Origin: Solibacillus isronensis | Lineage (GTDB): Bacteria; Bacillota; Bacilli; Bacillales_A; Planococcaceae | Assembly (NCBI RefSeq): GCF_900168685.1 | Contig: NZ_FVZN01000014.1 | Span: 372,001-436,000 of the forward strand | Direction: 5' to 3' | DNA length: 64,000 nucleotides | Shown here: positions 1 to 7,014 of the stretch, piece after piece | Numbering within the stretch: position 1 is the first letter of the stretch | Layout: each line of letters opens with the position of its first letter | Position numbers and translations under genes: made by a program | The notes under the pieces: model-generated | The model's input: only the letters and a program-made list of their open reading frames with translations | The model's database searches: none | What the model was told of the DNA's origin: nothing

Positions 1-53
1 AGTATACAATTCTGAAAATTCTATAATATTTGAAATTGGGGGTAATAGGTGTA

Positions 54-1514
54 GTGGAAGGCCAATTGAATTATATGTTAGAAGAGCTTTTTCAGCAATC
101 CAATGAACAAATCATTATATTGAACCGCCAAGGTAAAATTGAATTTATGAATAGTAAGGCAGAAGAAATATTGCAATCAGTTCACTTACCAAAGTGTTTT
201 TGGGAAAGTGCGGATAAAATTAGTGGTGAGTGGGAGCGATTTATAAGTTCTGTAAATGAAAAATCAACATCTACTGCTACTTTTACATTAATAAATAAAT
301 ACCATCAAAAAATACCGGTTCAAGTTTGGGGTCACTATTTAGAACATAAACAACTGATTTTTACTCGAATACAAGTAAACCCTTCCAATGTCATTTCATT
401 TGAAGAAAAAAGTAAAACACTAATGTTTCAAAATTTAATAGACGGAATGGCACAAGGTGTAATATTAACGATGTTGAACGGAAAGATTATATCAGGTAAT
501 GCTATGGCATTACATTTACTTGATCGAAAAGCAGCTCAAATAGAAAATAGAAGCTATGATTATCTATTTGAAGATTGCCAGTACGATTCCCAGGTCATTA
601 CTCAATATTATAAGAAAATTTCCAACAGGGAAATGGCCAGTATTTTTGTTATGAGAAAAACTGAAGATGGAAATACAGTCTATTTGAATTTTATTAGCAA
701 AGTAGATGAAAATTTAGGAATATTAGTTACAACAATTATTGATCAAACAGAAGAGATGATGTTGCTGAAAAGAATTGAGCATCAGCAATCTTTATCTTTT
801 ATTGGTCAAAATATCGCATCGATTGCCCATGAAATACGTAATCCGATGACATCGATTCAAGGTTTTATTCAGATGATAAAAAGCAGCTTAAATGAGCAGG
901 AATATCCTTACTTCAAAATTTTGGAATCTGAATTGAAGCGTATGGATGATTTACTTGGAGATCTTCTGAATATTTCTAAACCAAAGAAACAAATATTTCA
1001 AATGGTTGATATGAAGGAAGTTGTAGACCAGTCAATCCAGCGTATGCAGCCTCTAGCAATGAAAACAAATGCTATGATTTTATTTGAATATGACGAAAAA
1101 GTAGAATACCGGATTAACGGGGACTTTAATCGCCTGATGCAAATGATCATGAACTTGCTGAAAAATGCCATCGAAGCTATGGATACGAATAATTATATTG
1201 TCGTCCGTTTACTTAACCGAGGCAAAAATACGCTTCAGCTTTCAGTTGAGGATAGTGGCAAAGGGATGAATGCGGTCGATATTGAAAATGCTTTAAATCC
1301 TTTTTACACAACAAAAGAAACAGGATCTGGACTGGGGTTAATGCTTGTACAATCTGTCATTAAAGAGCATAATGGGACTCTTCACATTGAAAGTGAGCAA
1401 GGTGCAGGATCTAAGTTTTTAATTGATTTTGATTTACGGAATGAAATTGAATATTTAAATTCTTCTCCTTCTTATTCAATGAGAGTGGCTAGAATGGCGG
1501 CAATTTCGAAGTGA
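54..1514 (+). CDS. PAS-domain sensor histidine kinase (sporulation-kinase type)
   Basis: Predicted cytosolic autokinase of about 486 aa. Two PAS-like sensing regions fill the first ~245 residues and no membrane segment is visible. The transmitter follows: H-box with phospho-acceptor His at ~259 (HEIRNPMTSIQGF), N-box NLLKNAIEAM near 367-376, G1 DSGKGM at ~400 and G2 GSGLGL at ~424. I chose GTG at 54 because GGGGG at 38-42 sits 11 nt upstream; a TTG at 30 is in frame but has no ribosome site. A TATAAT at 22-27 may be its -10. Soluble PAS kinases of this build (KinA/KinE family) feed the Spo0F-Spo0A phosphorelay, and a Spo0E-type phosphatase lies 3 kb away. No response regulator is adjacent, which fits an orphan phosphorelay kinase. 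The exact Kin orthologue is not assignable. Confidence 0.88.
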   Translation: MEGQLNYMLEELFQQSNEQIIILNRQGKIEFMNSKAEEILQSVHLPKCFWESADKISGEWERFISSVNEKSTSTATFTLINKYHQKIPVQVWGHYLEHKQLIFTRIQVNPSNVISFEEKSKTLMFQNLIDGMAQGVILTMLNGKIISGNAMALHLLDRKAAQIENRSYDYLFEDCQYDSQVITQYYKKISNREMASIFVMRKTEDGNTVYLNFISKVDENLGILVTTIIDQTEEMMLLKRIEHQQSLSFIGQNIASIAHEIRNPMTSIQGFIQMIKSSLNEQEYPYFKILESELKRMDDLLGDLLNISKPKKQIFQMVDMKEVVDQSIQRMQPLAMKTNAMILFEYDEKVEYRINGDFNRLMQMIMNLLKNAIEAMDTNNYIVVRLLNRGKNTLQLSVEDSGKGMNAVDIENALNPFYTTKETGSGLGLMLVQSVIKEHNGTLHIESEQGAGSKFLIDFDLRNEIEYLNSSPSYSMRVARMAAISK

Positions 1515-1516
1515 TT

Positions 1517-1546
1517 TTGACAAAACTTCCAATCCATCGCTATAAT
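1517..1546 (+). promoter_or_regulatory. Strong sigma-A promoter of the leader RNA and mhqR
   Basis: Perfect consensus TTGACA (1517-1522) and TATAAT (1541-1546) with an 18-nt spacer, starting 3 nt after the kinase stop codon. Transcription would begin near 1553 and make a ~260-nt untranslated leader before mhqR. Confidence 0.85.
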
Positions 1547-1552
1547 ATGTAC

Positions 1553-1790
1553 ATCTTCAATAAGCAGATTTCGCAAACAATAGCTGAAATCTGAAGAATA
1601 CAGTGTAAGAGCACTGCTTCCGGCTGAGTACCTATCTCACGTTGGACAAGCTTCTTGCAGATGTCACAGATTATTAAAGGGAATTTAGAGAGGAAGTTAG
1701 CCTAAAAATGTCGCATTTACGGACAATAGCTGACAGTCCCATCCAGTGGGCTCCTTAAATCCTACGCAATTGCGCACAGCGTAATTGATT
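1553..1790 (+). ncRNA. Structured leader or small RNA upstream of mhqR, class unknown
   Basis: No reading frame is evident, but stable hairpins follow one another: CAGATTTC/GAAATCTG (1565-1572/1586-1593, 8 bp); GAAG plus CAGTG paired with CACTG plus CTTC (1593-1605/1612-1620); GTTAGC/GCTGAC (1696-1701/1729-1734); CCCA/TGGG (1738-1741/1747-1750); and CAATTGCGC/GCGTAATTG (1767-1775/1779-1787) just before the mhqR ribosome site. None has a U-run, so no intrinsic terminator is visible. I could not match it to T-box, SAM, lysine, TPP, M-box, 6S or SRP RNA. It could be a cis-acting leader or an independent sRNA. Confidence 0.5.
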
Positions 1791-1813
1791 ATTTAAAATA
1801 GAGGATGGTTTTT

Positions 1814-2260
1814 ATGGCTTCAGAGGAAGTAAAACAATCGTTAAAATTATTTATCGTTTTATCAAGAGCGCATAAAGCGATAAGTGAAGCTACAAATCAA
1901 TTTATACAAGCAAATGGTTTGAATCCCACAGAATTCGCGGTTTTAGAACTTTTATATCATAAAGGTCGTCAGCCCCTGCAGCAAATCGGAAACAAAATTT
2001 TATTAGCGAGCGGCTCGATTACGTACGTTGTTGATAAGTTGGAGAAACGGAATTTTTTAGCGCGTGTTTCGTGCCCAACAGATCGTCGCGTCACTTACGC
2101 GGAAATAACTGATCTTGGTTCCGAGTTTATGGACAAGCTGTTTCCTGAGCATGAGCAGAAAATTCATGAACTTTTAGGAGCATTATCGGTTGAAGAAAAA
2201 CAGACGGCAATTGAATTATTAAAAAAATTAGGATTATCTATTAAAGATTTATCCTATTAA
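1814..2260 (+). CDS. mhqR: MarR-family repressor, MhqR (YkvE)-like
   Basis: 148-aa winged-helix regulator. The central segment (EFAVLELLYHKG, GSITYVVDKLEKR, CPTDRRVTYAEIT) has the MarR recognition helix and the wing with its DRR motif. In B. subtilis, MhqR represses quinone-detoxification genes (mhqNOP, azoR2) and is released by quinones and diamide. Assignment rests on remembered similarity to YkvE and on the ykv synteny (ykvS is nearby). An ATG at 1805 is in frame but touches the GAGG at 1801-1804; the ATG at 1814 has the proper 9-nt spacing, so I use it. The preceding ~260-nt leader is unusual for a MarR gene. Confidence 0.75.
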   Translation: MASEEVKQSLKLFIVLSRAHKAISEATNQFIQANGLNPTEFAVLELLYHKGRQPLQQIGNKILLASGSITYVVDKLEKRNFLARVSCPTDRRVTYAEITDLGSEFMDKLFPEHEQKIHELLGALSVEEKQTAIELLKKLGLSIKDLSY

Positions 2261-2268
2261 ACAAAGAA

Positions 2269-2300
2269 AAGGACGCCCCTAATTTACGGGCGTCCTTTTT
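2269..2300. terminator. Bidirectional terminator between mhqR and the lipoprotein gene
   Basis: Stem AAGGACGCCC (2269-2278) / GGGCGTCCTT (2288-2297) with T-runs on both strands; the two genes converge here. Confidence 0.9.
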
Positions 2301-2305
2301 GGTGT

Positions 2306-3034
2306 TTATTGAATTGTTAAGCCCATTTGTAAAAAGGCGTCTGTTAAGTCCGCTTGGACATTATCGTAAATTGTTAACGTAACAAATAGGTTTTCACGTT
2401 CAATAACAACTTTTACAACCTTCTCATCCTCTAATAAAGCTTCATATCCAACAATATTTAAAATATCCTTACGTTCTGACAAAGTTGAAGCTAAATCCAG
2501 ATCTTTCGTGTTTTCAGGTGCAATAGCAGAAATTGTTTCCTTTGCAGACTCTTTTAACTGATCAAAAGTTACATCTTCTTTTTTTACAACCTCAATCTGC
2601 ATTGAAGTAGCTTCATCAGCATTATTTAATAAACTGTCGACACCTGGTTCTTCTGAAGTAAGTGTATAGTTTTCTAAATGCTGAATTGTGTAATTCATTT
2701 CATCACTTGTTGAAGTTACTACTTTTTCTTCAAACGGCTGGCCATTTGAAATGTACGTCAATGTAGAATTATCAGCTTTATCTTCTTGTTCAGCTTTTGT
2801 TTCTTCTGATGGTTCAGTAGCTTCTACTTGTTCATCTGAAGGAGAGTCATCCGATTCACTAGTTTCAGTCGTCTCGTTTGTTTCTTGTTGTTCTTCGTTT
2901 TGCACTTGTTCTGTTTCGGTAGGTTCTTCTTTTGCTGCATTTGTTGTTGTAGGCTCGTCTGTATCCGTATTACAAGCTGCCAAAAATGCAGATAAAATAA
3001 CTACGGCACCGACTTGATAAATTGTTTTCTTCAT
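2306..3034 (-). CDS. Hypothetical lipoprotein with acidic linker
   Basis: 242 aa. A type II signal peptide ends in the lipobox LAAC with Cys21, so the mature protein should be lipid-anchored on the outer face of the membrane. Residues ~25-90 are a low-complexity linker rich in Glu, Thr, Asp, Ser and Gln. Residues ~95-242 form a folded-looking domain that I do not recognise. AAAGGGGG precedes the ATG. Monocistronic: it converges on mhqR and the next upstream gene (CPBP) is on the same strand 62 bp away. No function can be given. Confidence 0.85.
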   Translation of the reverse strand: MKKTIYQVGAVVILSAFLAACNTDTDEPTTTNAAKEEPTETEQVQNEEQQETNETTETSESDDSPSDEQVEATEPSEETKAEQEDKADNSTLTYISNGQPFEEKVVTSTSDEMNYTIQHLENYTLTSEEPGVDSLLNNADEATSMQIEVVKKEDVTFDQLKESAKETISAIAPENTKDLDLASTLSERKDILNIVGYEALLEDEKVVKVVIERENLFVTLTIYDNVQADLTDAFLQMGLTIQ

Positions 3035-3096
3035 ATGGATCCCCCTTTTACATGTTTAGACGGAATTTAGAAAGATAAGTTTCTGCTTTAATTGTA

Positions 3097-3708
3097 TCAG
3101 AATAATGGTAAAACTAAAAATAATAGTAAAACAAAGACAATATGGGTAACGATAATTAACGGTAAACTTTTTTTCCATTCATATAACGCTCCCCAAAGAA
3201 TACCAGCGATAATAGCTGCAAGAGCACCTGGAAGAAACCCGCTAATGGCTAGAGACAGTGAAAATAACATTGAAGTAATTATGACAGCCCAGAAAGGCGT
3301 TGTGAATTGTTTTAATTGCTGCTGAACATATCCTCGCCAAAACATTTCTTCCCCTACGGCTACGATAAAAATGAGCATTAAGTAATGGAAAATATTTTGA
3401 GGACCATATACATCCAAAAACTTTGTTATATCCTTTGCTGCGTTTTTATCGAGATAAGGCATTAACATATAACCGAGTTTTACAATACCATACGTAATTG
3501 TCCCGTACCCAATACCGTAAATCAAATATTGCCATGTTGGGATATGGTCTTCAAATTTACCAGCCACTAAACTGATTGCAATTCCAACTAGTAATGTAAA
3601 GGCATATAAATACCAAAAAATCGTTTTTTCATAAAATGTAAAAAACATCATGCTGAAAATAAAAACTAATGCCAGAAGGAGTGTAATGATTTGTTTTCTG
3701 TTTTTCAA
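3097..3708 (-). CDS. CPBP-family intramembrane metalloprotease (Abi)
   Basis: 203-aa polytopic membrane protein with about six hydrophobic segments. The Abi/CAAX-protease motif EEMFWRG (EExxxR) is near residues 119-124, followed by a hydrophobic helix with the later conserved His region (VTHIVF) near the C-terminus. The family cleaves peptide bonds inside the membrane; substrates here are unknown. The reading frame is open upstream, but the TTG at 3708 is the likely start: GGGGAGG lies 9 nt before it, and upstream codons would run through the ykvS terminator. Confidence 0.8.
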   Translation of the reverse strand: MKNRKQIITLLLALVFIFSMMFFTFYEKTIFWYLYAFTLLVGIAISLVAGKFEDHIPTWQYLIYGIGYGTITYGIVKLGYMLMPYLDKNAAKDITKFLDVYGPQNIFHYLMLIFIVAVGEEMFWRGYVQQQLKQFTTPFWAVIITSMLFSLSLAISGFLPGALAAIIAGILWGALYEWKKSLPLIIVTHIVFVLLLFLVLPLF

Positions 3709-3740
3709 TAGCTTCAACCTCCCCTTACGTATCGTAACAA

Positions 3741-3785
3741 AAATTACCCTTTTTATCATCAAATCAATGTTAAAAAGGGTAATTT
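3741..3785 (-). terminator. Terminator of ykvS (15-bp perfect stem)
   Basis: AAATTACCCTTTTTA (3741-3755) pairs perfectly with TAAAAAGGGTAATTT (3771-3785) around a 15-nt loop. On the minus strand it follows the ykvS stop and ends in a T-run. Confidence 0.8.
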
Positions 3786-3793
3786 GCATTAAA

Positions 3794-3979
3794 TTATTCG
3801 TTATTAGCTAATATTTTATACCGTTTGTGATTAACAACTGTTTTTTCTTCCATTTCTAAATCATGAAAATTATCCATAATCGTTATATCTACGATAACGG
3901 AATTTTCATTCACCTTTTCAACGACTCCTTTTAAGCCGTCTTTAAACTCGATTATATTTCCAACTTCCGCAATTTTCAT
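3794..3979 (-). CDS. ykvS: DUF2187 family protein YkvS
   Basis: 61-aa small soluble protein with the family pattern (GNIIEFKDGLKGVVEKVNEN then DITIMDNF), predicted to be a single small beta domain resembling a KOW/SH3 fold. Function unknown. Its position among ykv-type genes matches Bacillus. It has its own perfect-stem terminator just downstream. Confidence 0.85.
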   Translation of the reverse strand: MKIAEVGNIIEFKDGLKGVVEKVNENSVIVDITIMDNFHDLEMEEKTVVNHKRYKILANNE

Positions 3980-4154
3980 ACACAGTCAGTCCCTTCATCG
4001 ACTACTAATTAACAGTTTGCTTGAAATTATACTACAAAATTCAATTAGTTTGAATAATTTTATTAATTTACTAGGGTTTATTTGGAATATATTTTCGATT
4101 AAGAGTTTGATATATTGGATTTATACATATAAAAAAATGGAAAGAGGGGTCCAT

Positions 4155-4343
4155 ATGACAGACTATAAAAATATTCTCGATCAGTTGCGTAATGGCGAAT
4201 TACAATCTGTAGTTATAAAAAAAGAAGAATTTCTTCAGTTTCGAGAACACCTTATTAAAGATGAACAATTTAAAAATTTCCGTGGTGAAGCGAAACAAGG
4301 TGGGGATGTAGTTTATACATTTTCCGAAAATTCCAGAGCATAA
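4155..4343 (+). CDS. Small hypothetical protein (62 aa)
   Basis: Starts at ATG 4155 after AGAGGGG. The longer open frame from 4017 has no ribosome site and an unusual AT-rich composition, so I exclude it. The product is hydrophilic with an N-terminal helical part (YKNILDQLRNGE) and a basic-acidic middle (KKEEFLQFREHLIKDEQFKNF). I do not recognise the family. Followed directly by the promoter of the Spo0E-like gene. Confidence 0.65.
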   Translation: MTDYKNILDQLRNGELQSVVIKKEEFLQFREHLIKDEQFKNFRGEAKQGGDVVYTFSENSRA

Positions 4344-4372
4344 TAAGTGTCGAATTTTGAATAATGATTATT

Positions 4373-4401
4373 TTGTAAAAAGATTACAATATGGGTATAA
4401 T
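4373..4401 (+). promoter_or_regulatory. Promoter of the Spo0E-like gene
   Basis: TTGTAA (4373-4378), 17-nt spacer, TATAAT (4396-4401). Confidence 0.7.
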
Positions 4402-4434
4402 AATGGTAATGGACTAAAAAAAGGAGGAAATAAA

Positions 4435-4620
4435 GTGGGTAGACCTATCTCGAATGAGGCACTACTTTTGGAAATTGAAGAAAAGCGTAAACAAATGATT
4501 CAATCAGGTTTAGAAAATGGTTTACGAAGTGATAAAACGCTCCAGCTAAGCGTCCAAGTAGACAATCTAATGAATGCTTTTAATCAATCGAGAAGTGCAC
4601 ATCTGTTTTATAAACATTAA
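4435..4620 (+). CDS. Spo0E-like aspartyl-phosphate phosphatase
   Basis: 61 aa. Two short helices carry the family signature: an N-terminal ALLLEIEEKRKQMIQSG segment, then LQLSVQVDNLMNAF with the S-x-x-x-D pattern characteristic of Spo0E/YisI/YnzD. Such proteins dephosphorylate Spo0A~P and delay sporulation. The start is GTG 4435 after AAAGGAGG; the longer frame from 4357 covers the promoter and is not translated. With the PAS kinase 3 kb upstream it could set Spo0A~P level from both sides, although the genes are separately transcribed. Confidence 0.85.
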   Translation: MGRPISNEALLLEIEEKRKQMIQSGLENGLRSDKTLQLSVQVDNLMNAFNQSRSAHLFYKH

Positions 4621-4677
4621 AATAAAAATATTTATAAATTTTATGTTTAAAACAGTTATGAGAAGGGAAGAGTAATT

Positions 4678-4716
4678 TTGAACACAGCAACATTCTCATT
4701 TCCCCCTTTAGAGTAG
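4678..4716 (+). other. Possible 12-codon ORF / C-rich sRNA segment before a terminator
   Basis: In the 331-bp gap after the Spo0E-like gene, TTG 4678 follows AGAAGGGAAG at good spacing and opens a 12-residue frame (MNTATFSFPPLE). The DNA includes TTTCCCCCTTTA just before the terminator, a C-rich motif of the sort that base-pairs with ribosome sites in Gram-positive sRNAs. Either reading is tentative; it may simply be the 3' UTR. Confidence 0.25.
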
Positions 4717-4747
4717 AAGCGGTCCAACGCTACTGCTCTCTTTTTTT
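4711..4747 (+). terminator. Terminator downstream of the Spo0E-like gene
   Basis: GAGTAGAAGCG (4711-4721) / CGCTACTGCTC (4728-4738), one A-A mismatch, followed by seven T. Confidence 0.85.
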
Positions 4748-4896
4748 ATATATGCACGAAAATCCAATTTATTCATTCAATTCCTATAAATACTCCTAAC
4801 AAAAATCCTCCGATTGACGAACACATCCTTGTATGAAATTATCCTGATTAATAGTAGTGAATATATTTTATTACGAATTATTGAAATACACTGACA

Positions 4897-4924
4897 TTGA
4901 AGTTCTCACTGTTTTTGTTAAAAT
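4897..4924 (+). promoter_or_regulatory. Promoter of ykwC
   Basis: TTGAAG (4897-4902), 16-nt spacer, TAAAAT (4919-4924). Between 4748 and 4896 I see nothing else. Confidence 0.55.
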
Positions 4925-4951
4925 AAAAGAAAATACTAAAGGGGCATACAT

Positions 4952-5818
4952 ATGGAATCAAAAAAAATAGGGTTTATCGGTACGGGCGTAATGGGAGCAA
5001 GCATTGTTATGCATTTGCTGAATGCCGGACATGATGTAACAATTTATACAAGAACTAAAAGCAAAGCGGCAGATCTTATTTCTGCAGGCGCGAAGTGGGC
5101 GGAAACACCGGCACAAGCAAGTATAGAGCAGGATATTATCTTTACGATGGTTGGTTACCCAAAAGATGTCGAAGAAGTTTATATTGGTGAGAACGGTATT
5201 TTCTCGGCAGCGAAACAAGGTGCGATTGTCATAGATATGACGACATCCGAACCGACACTTGCGAAAAAGCTTTATCACGAGGCAAGCGAACGTGGATTGC
5301 ATAGTCTTGACGCACCAGTATCAGGTGGAGACATCGGTGCAAAAAATGGTACATTATCGCTTATGGTTGGGGGCGACAGAGATGTATTTGAAAAAATGCA
5401 ACCGATTTTTGAACTGTTTGGACAAAATATTATTTACCAAGGTGTTGCAGGCAGCGGGCAACATACGAAAATGTGCAATCAGATTGCAATCGCATCAGGG
5501 ATGATTGGTGTTTGCGAGTCGATGGCATACGGTTTAAAAGCAGGATTAACGATGGATGAAGTTCTATGTTCGATAACAGCAGGTGCAGCAGGTTCATGGT
5601 CGCTATCCAATCTTGCTCCACGTATGTTAAAGGGGAATCTAGAGCCGGGCTTTTACATTAAGCATATTATTAAAGATATGAAGATTGCGCTTGATGAAGC
5701 GGAGCGCATGAATCTCCAATTACCAGGCTTATCGTTGGCGAAATCTATGTACGATCAGTTACTTGAAGAAGGCTATGGGGACAATGGGACACAAGCATTA
5801 ATCAAGTATTATGAATGA
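4952..5818 (+). CDS. ykwC: Beta-hydroxyacid dehydrogenase YkwC (3-hydroxyisobutyrate dehydrogenase family)
   Basis: 288 aa, the usual length. The N-terminal Rossmann fold has GFIGTGVMG (G10-x-G12-x-x-G15); residues ~118-133 carry the substrate signature DAPVSGGDIGAKNGTL; Lys173 in GSGQHTKMCNQ is the family's catalytic lysine; the C-terminal half is the all-helical domain. These enzymes oxidise small beta-hydroxyacids with NAD(P)+. The natural substrate of YkwC is not known to me. Monocistronic, with its own promoter 28 bp upstream. Confidence 0.9.
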   Translation: MESKKIGFIGTGVMGASIVMHLLNAGHDVTIYTRTKSKAADLISAGAKWAETPAQASIEQDIIFTMVGYPKDVEEVYIGENGIFSAAKQGAIVIDMTTSEPTLAKKLYHEASERGLHSLDAPVSGGDIGAKNGTLSLMVGGDRDVFEKMQPIFELFGQNIIYQGVAGSGQHTKMCNQIAIASGMIGVCESMAYGLKAGLTMDEVLCSITAGAAGSWSLSNLAPRMLKGNLEPGFYIKHIIKDMKIALDEAERMNLQLPGLSLAKSMYDQLLEEGYGDNGTQALIKYYE

Positions 5819-5911
5819 GTACAAAAGGCATAATAATAGATAGTAGTTAAATAGTTCTTATGATACAATGGGATTATTGTAAACGTGGCAGTTTGGAAGG
5901 AGAGACATGTA

Positions 5912-6817
5912 GTGGAAAATCATAAAGGGATTTTGCTAGAAAGTGGAACAAATGAGCTTGAAATTGTTGAATTTGAGGTGGCGAATAATAAGTTCGGTAT
6001 TAATGTAATTAAAGTAAAAGAGATTATTCAGCCAATACCAGTGACATTTATTCCACATGTACATCCACATGTTGAAGGCATAATTCAATTGCGTGGGGAA
6101 GTATTACCGGTTGTAGATATGTTAAAAGTATTAGGCATACCTACTGAAAACCGAAACCCACAGCAAAAATATATTGTGGCAGAATTTAATAAACAACGTG
6201 TTGTATTCCACGTGGATAACGTTACACAAATTCACCGTATTTCCTGGGATCAGATTGAAAAACCTTCGGATATGTATCAAGGTGGATCATCTCAGGTGAT
6301 TGGCGTAATCAAGTCTCAAGAAGAAATGATTTTACTACTGGACTTTGAACGAATCATGGTTGACATTAATCCCGAATCTAGTATTAGTGTGGATGCTGTT
6401 AAGAAACTTGGCAAGCGTGAACGCACTGAAAAGAAAGTCATTATTGCAGAAGACTCACCGTTATTGCGTAAACTATTATTCGATACGATGAATGAAGCAG
6501 GCTATGTGAATACGGAGTTTTTCGAAAATGGCCGTGATGCATACGAATATTTGGAAGCGTTGGCGAAGGCAGATAAACAAATTGAAAACCATGTACAGCT
6601 CGTTGTTACAGATATTGAAATGCCACAAATGGACGGACACCATTTAACTAAGAAAATTAAATCACATCCTGATCTGAAAAAGCTTCCAGTCATTATTTTC
6701 TCAAGTCTGATTACCGATGATTTACGCCATAAAGGCGAACAGGTAGGAGCGGAAGAGCAAATTTCGAAACCGGAAATTGCAGAGCTGATATTACGTATGG
6801 ATAAGTTAATTCTGTAA
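5912..6817 (+). CDS. cheV: Chemotaxis coupling protein CheV
   Basis: 301 aa: CheW-like domain (~10-150, GTNELEIVEFEV and EGIIQLRGEVLPVVDM) joined to a receiver domain (~170-301) with E180/D181, phospho-acceptor D234 (TDIEMPQMDG) and K286. CheV couples receptors to the CheA kinase at the membrane and its phosphorylation aids adaptation. GTG 5912 is preferred to the in-frame GTG 5885, because GGAAGGAGA at 5896-5904 sits between them. A GATACAAT sequence at about 5859-5866 may be the -10. Stands alone, as in B. subtilis. Confidence 0.93.
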   Translation: MENHKGILLESGTNELEIVEFEVANNKFGINVIKVKEIIQPIPVTFIPHVHPHVEGIIQLRGEVLPVVDMLKVLGIPTENRNPQQKYIVAEFNKQRVVFHVDNVTQIHRISWDQIEKPSDMYQGGSSQVIGVIKSQEEMILLLDFERIMVDINPESSISVDAVKKLGKRERTEKKVIIAEDSPLLRKLLFDTMNEAGYVNTEFFENGRDAYEYLEALAKADKQIENHVQLVVTDIEMPQMDGHHLTKKIKSHPDLKKLPVIIFSSLITDDLRHKGEQVGAEEQISKPEIAELILRMDKLIL

Positions 6818-6869
6818 AAAATTTATCTAATAATTGATGCATTGTTTTAAAATGTATAGAATAATGAGA

Positions 6870-6906
6870 AAGCCGGATACTTGAAAAAGTTATTCCGGCT
6901 TTTTTG
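6870..6906 (+). terminator. cheV terminator
   Basis: AAGCCGG (6870-6876) / CCGGCTT (6895-6901) then T-run. Confidence 0.85.
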
Positions 6907-7014
6907 TAAACTAAAAAGGAAATTAATTTGAAATATTGTGTAACAACTTTTCTTGAAGACGCTAAAAAGAGGGTAAAAGAATACAAAGGTATTCAGAAGG
7001 AAGTGAAGCGTATT

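Noticed and set aside
1553-1790. M-box, T-box, 6S or TPP riboswitch for the mhqR leader
   Set aside because: A few words look similar (CTAAAAATGTC, CTGAG), but the defining conserved blocks and pairing order are missing.
2751-3017. Ser/Val/Cys-rich plus-strand ORF (88 aa)
   Set aside because: It is the complement of the low-complexity acidic linker of the lipoprotein gene.
4017-4154. N-terminal membrane extension of the 62-aa protein
   Set aside because: AT-rich non-coding composition and no ribosome site; AGAGGGG precedes ATG 4155.
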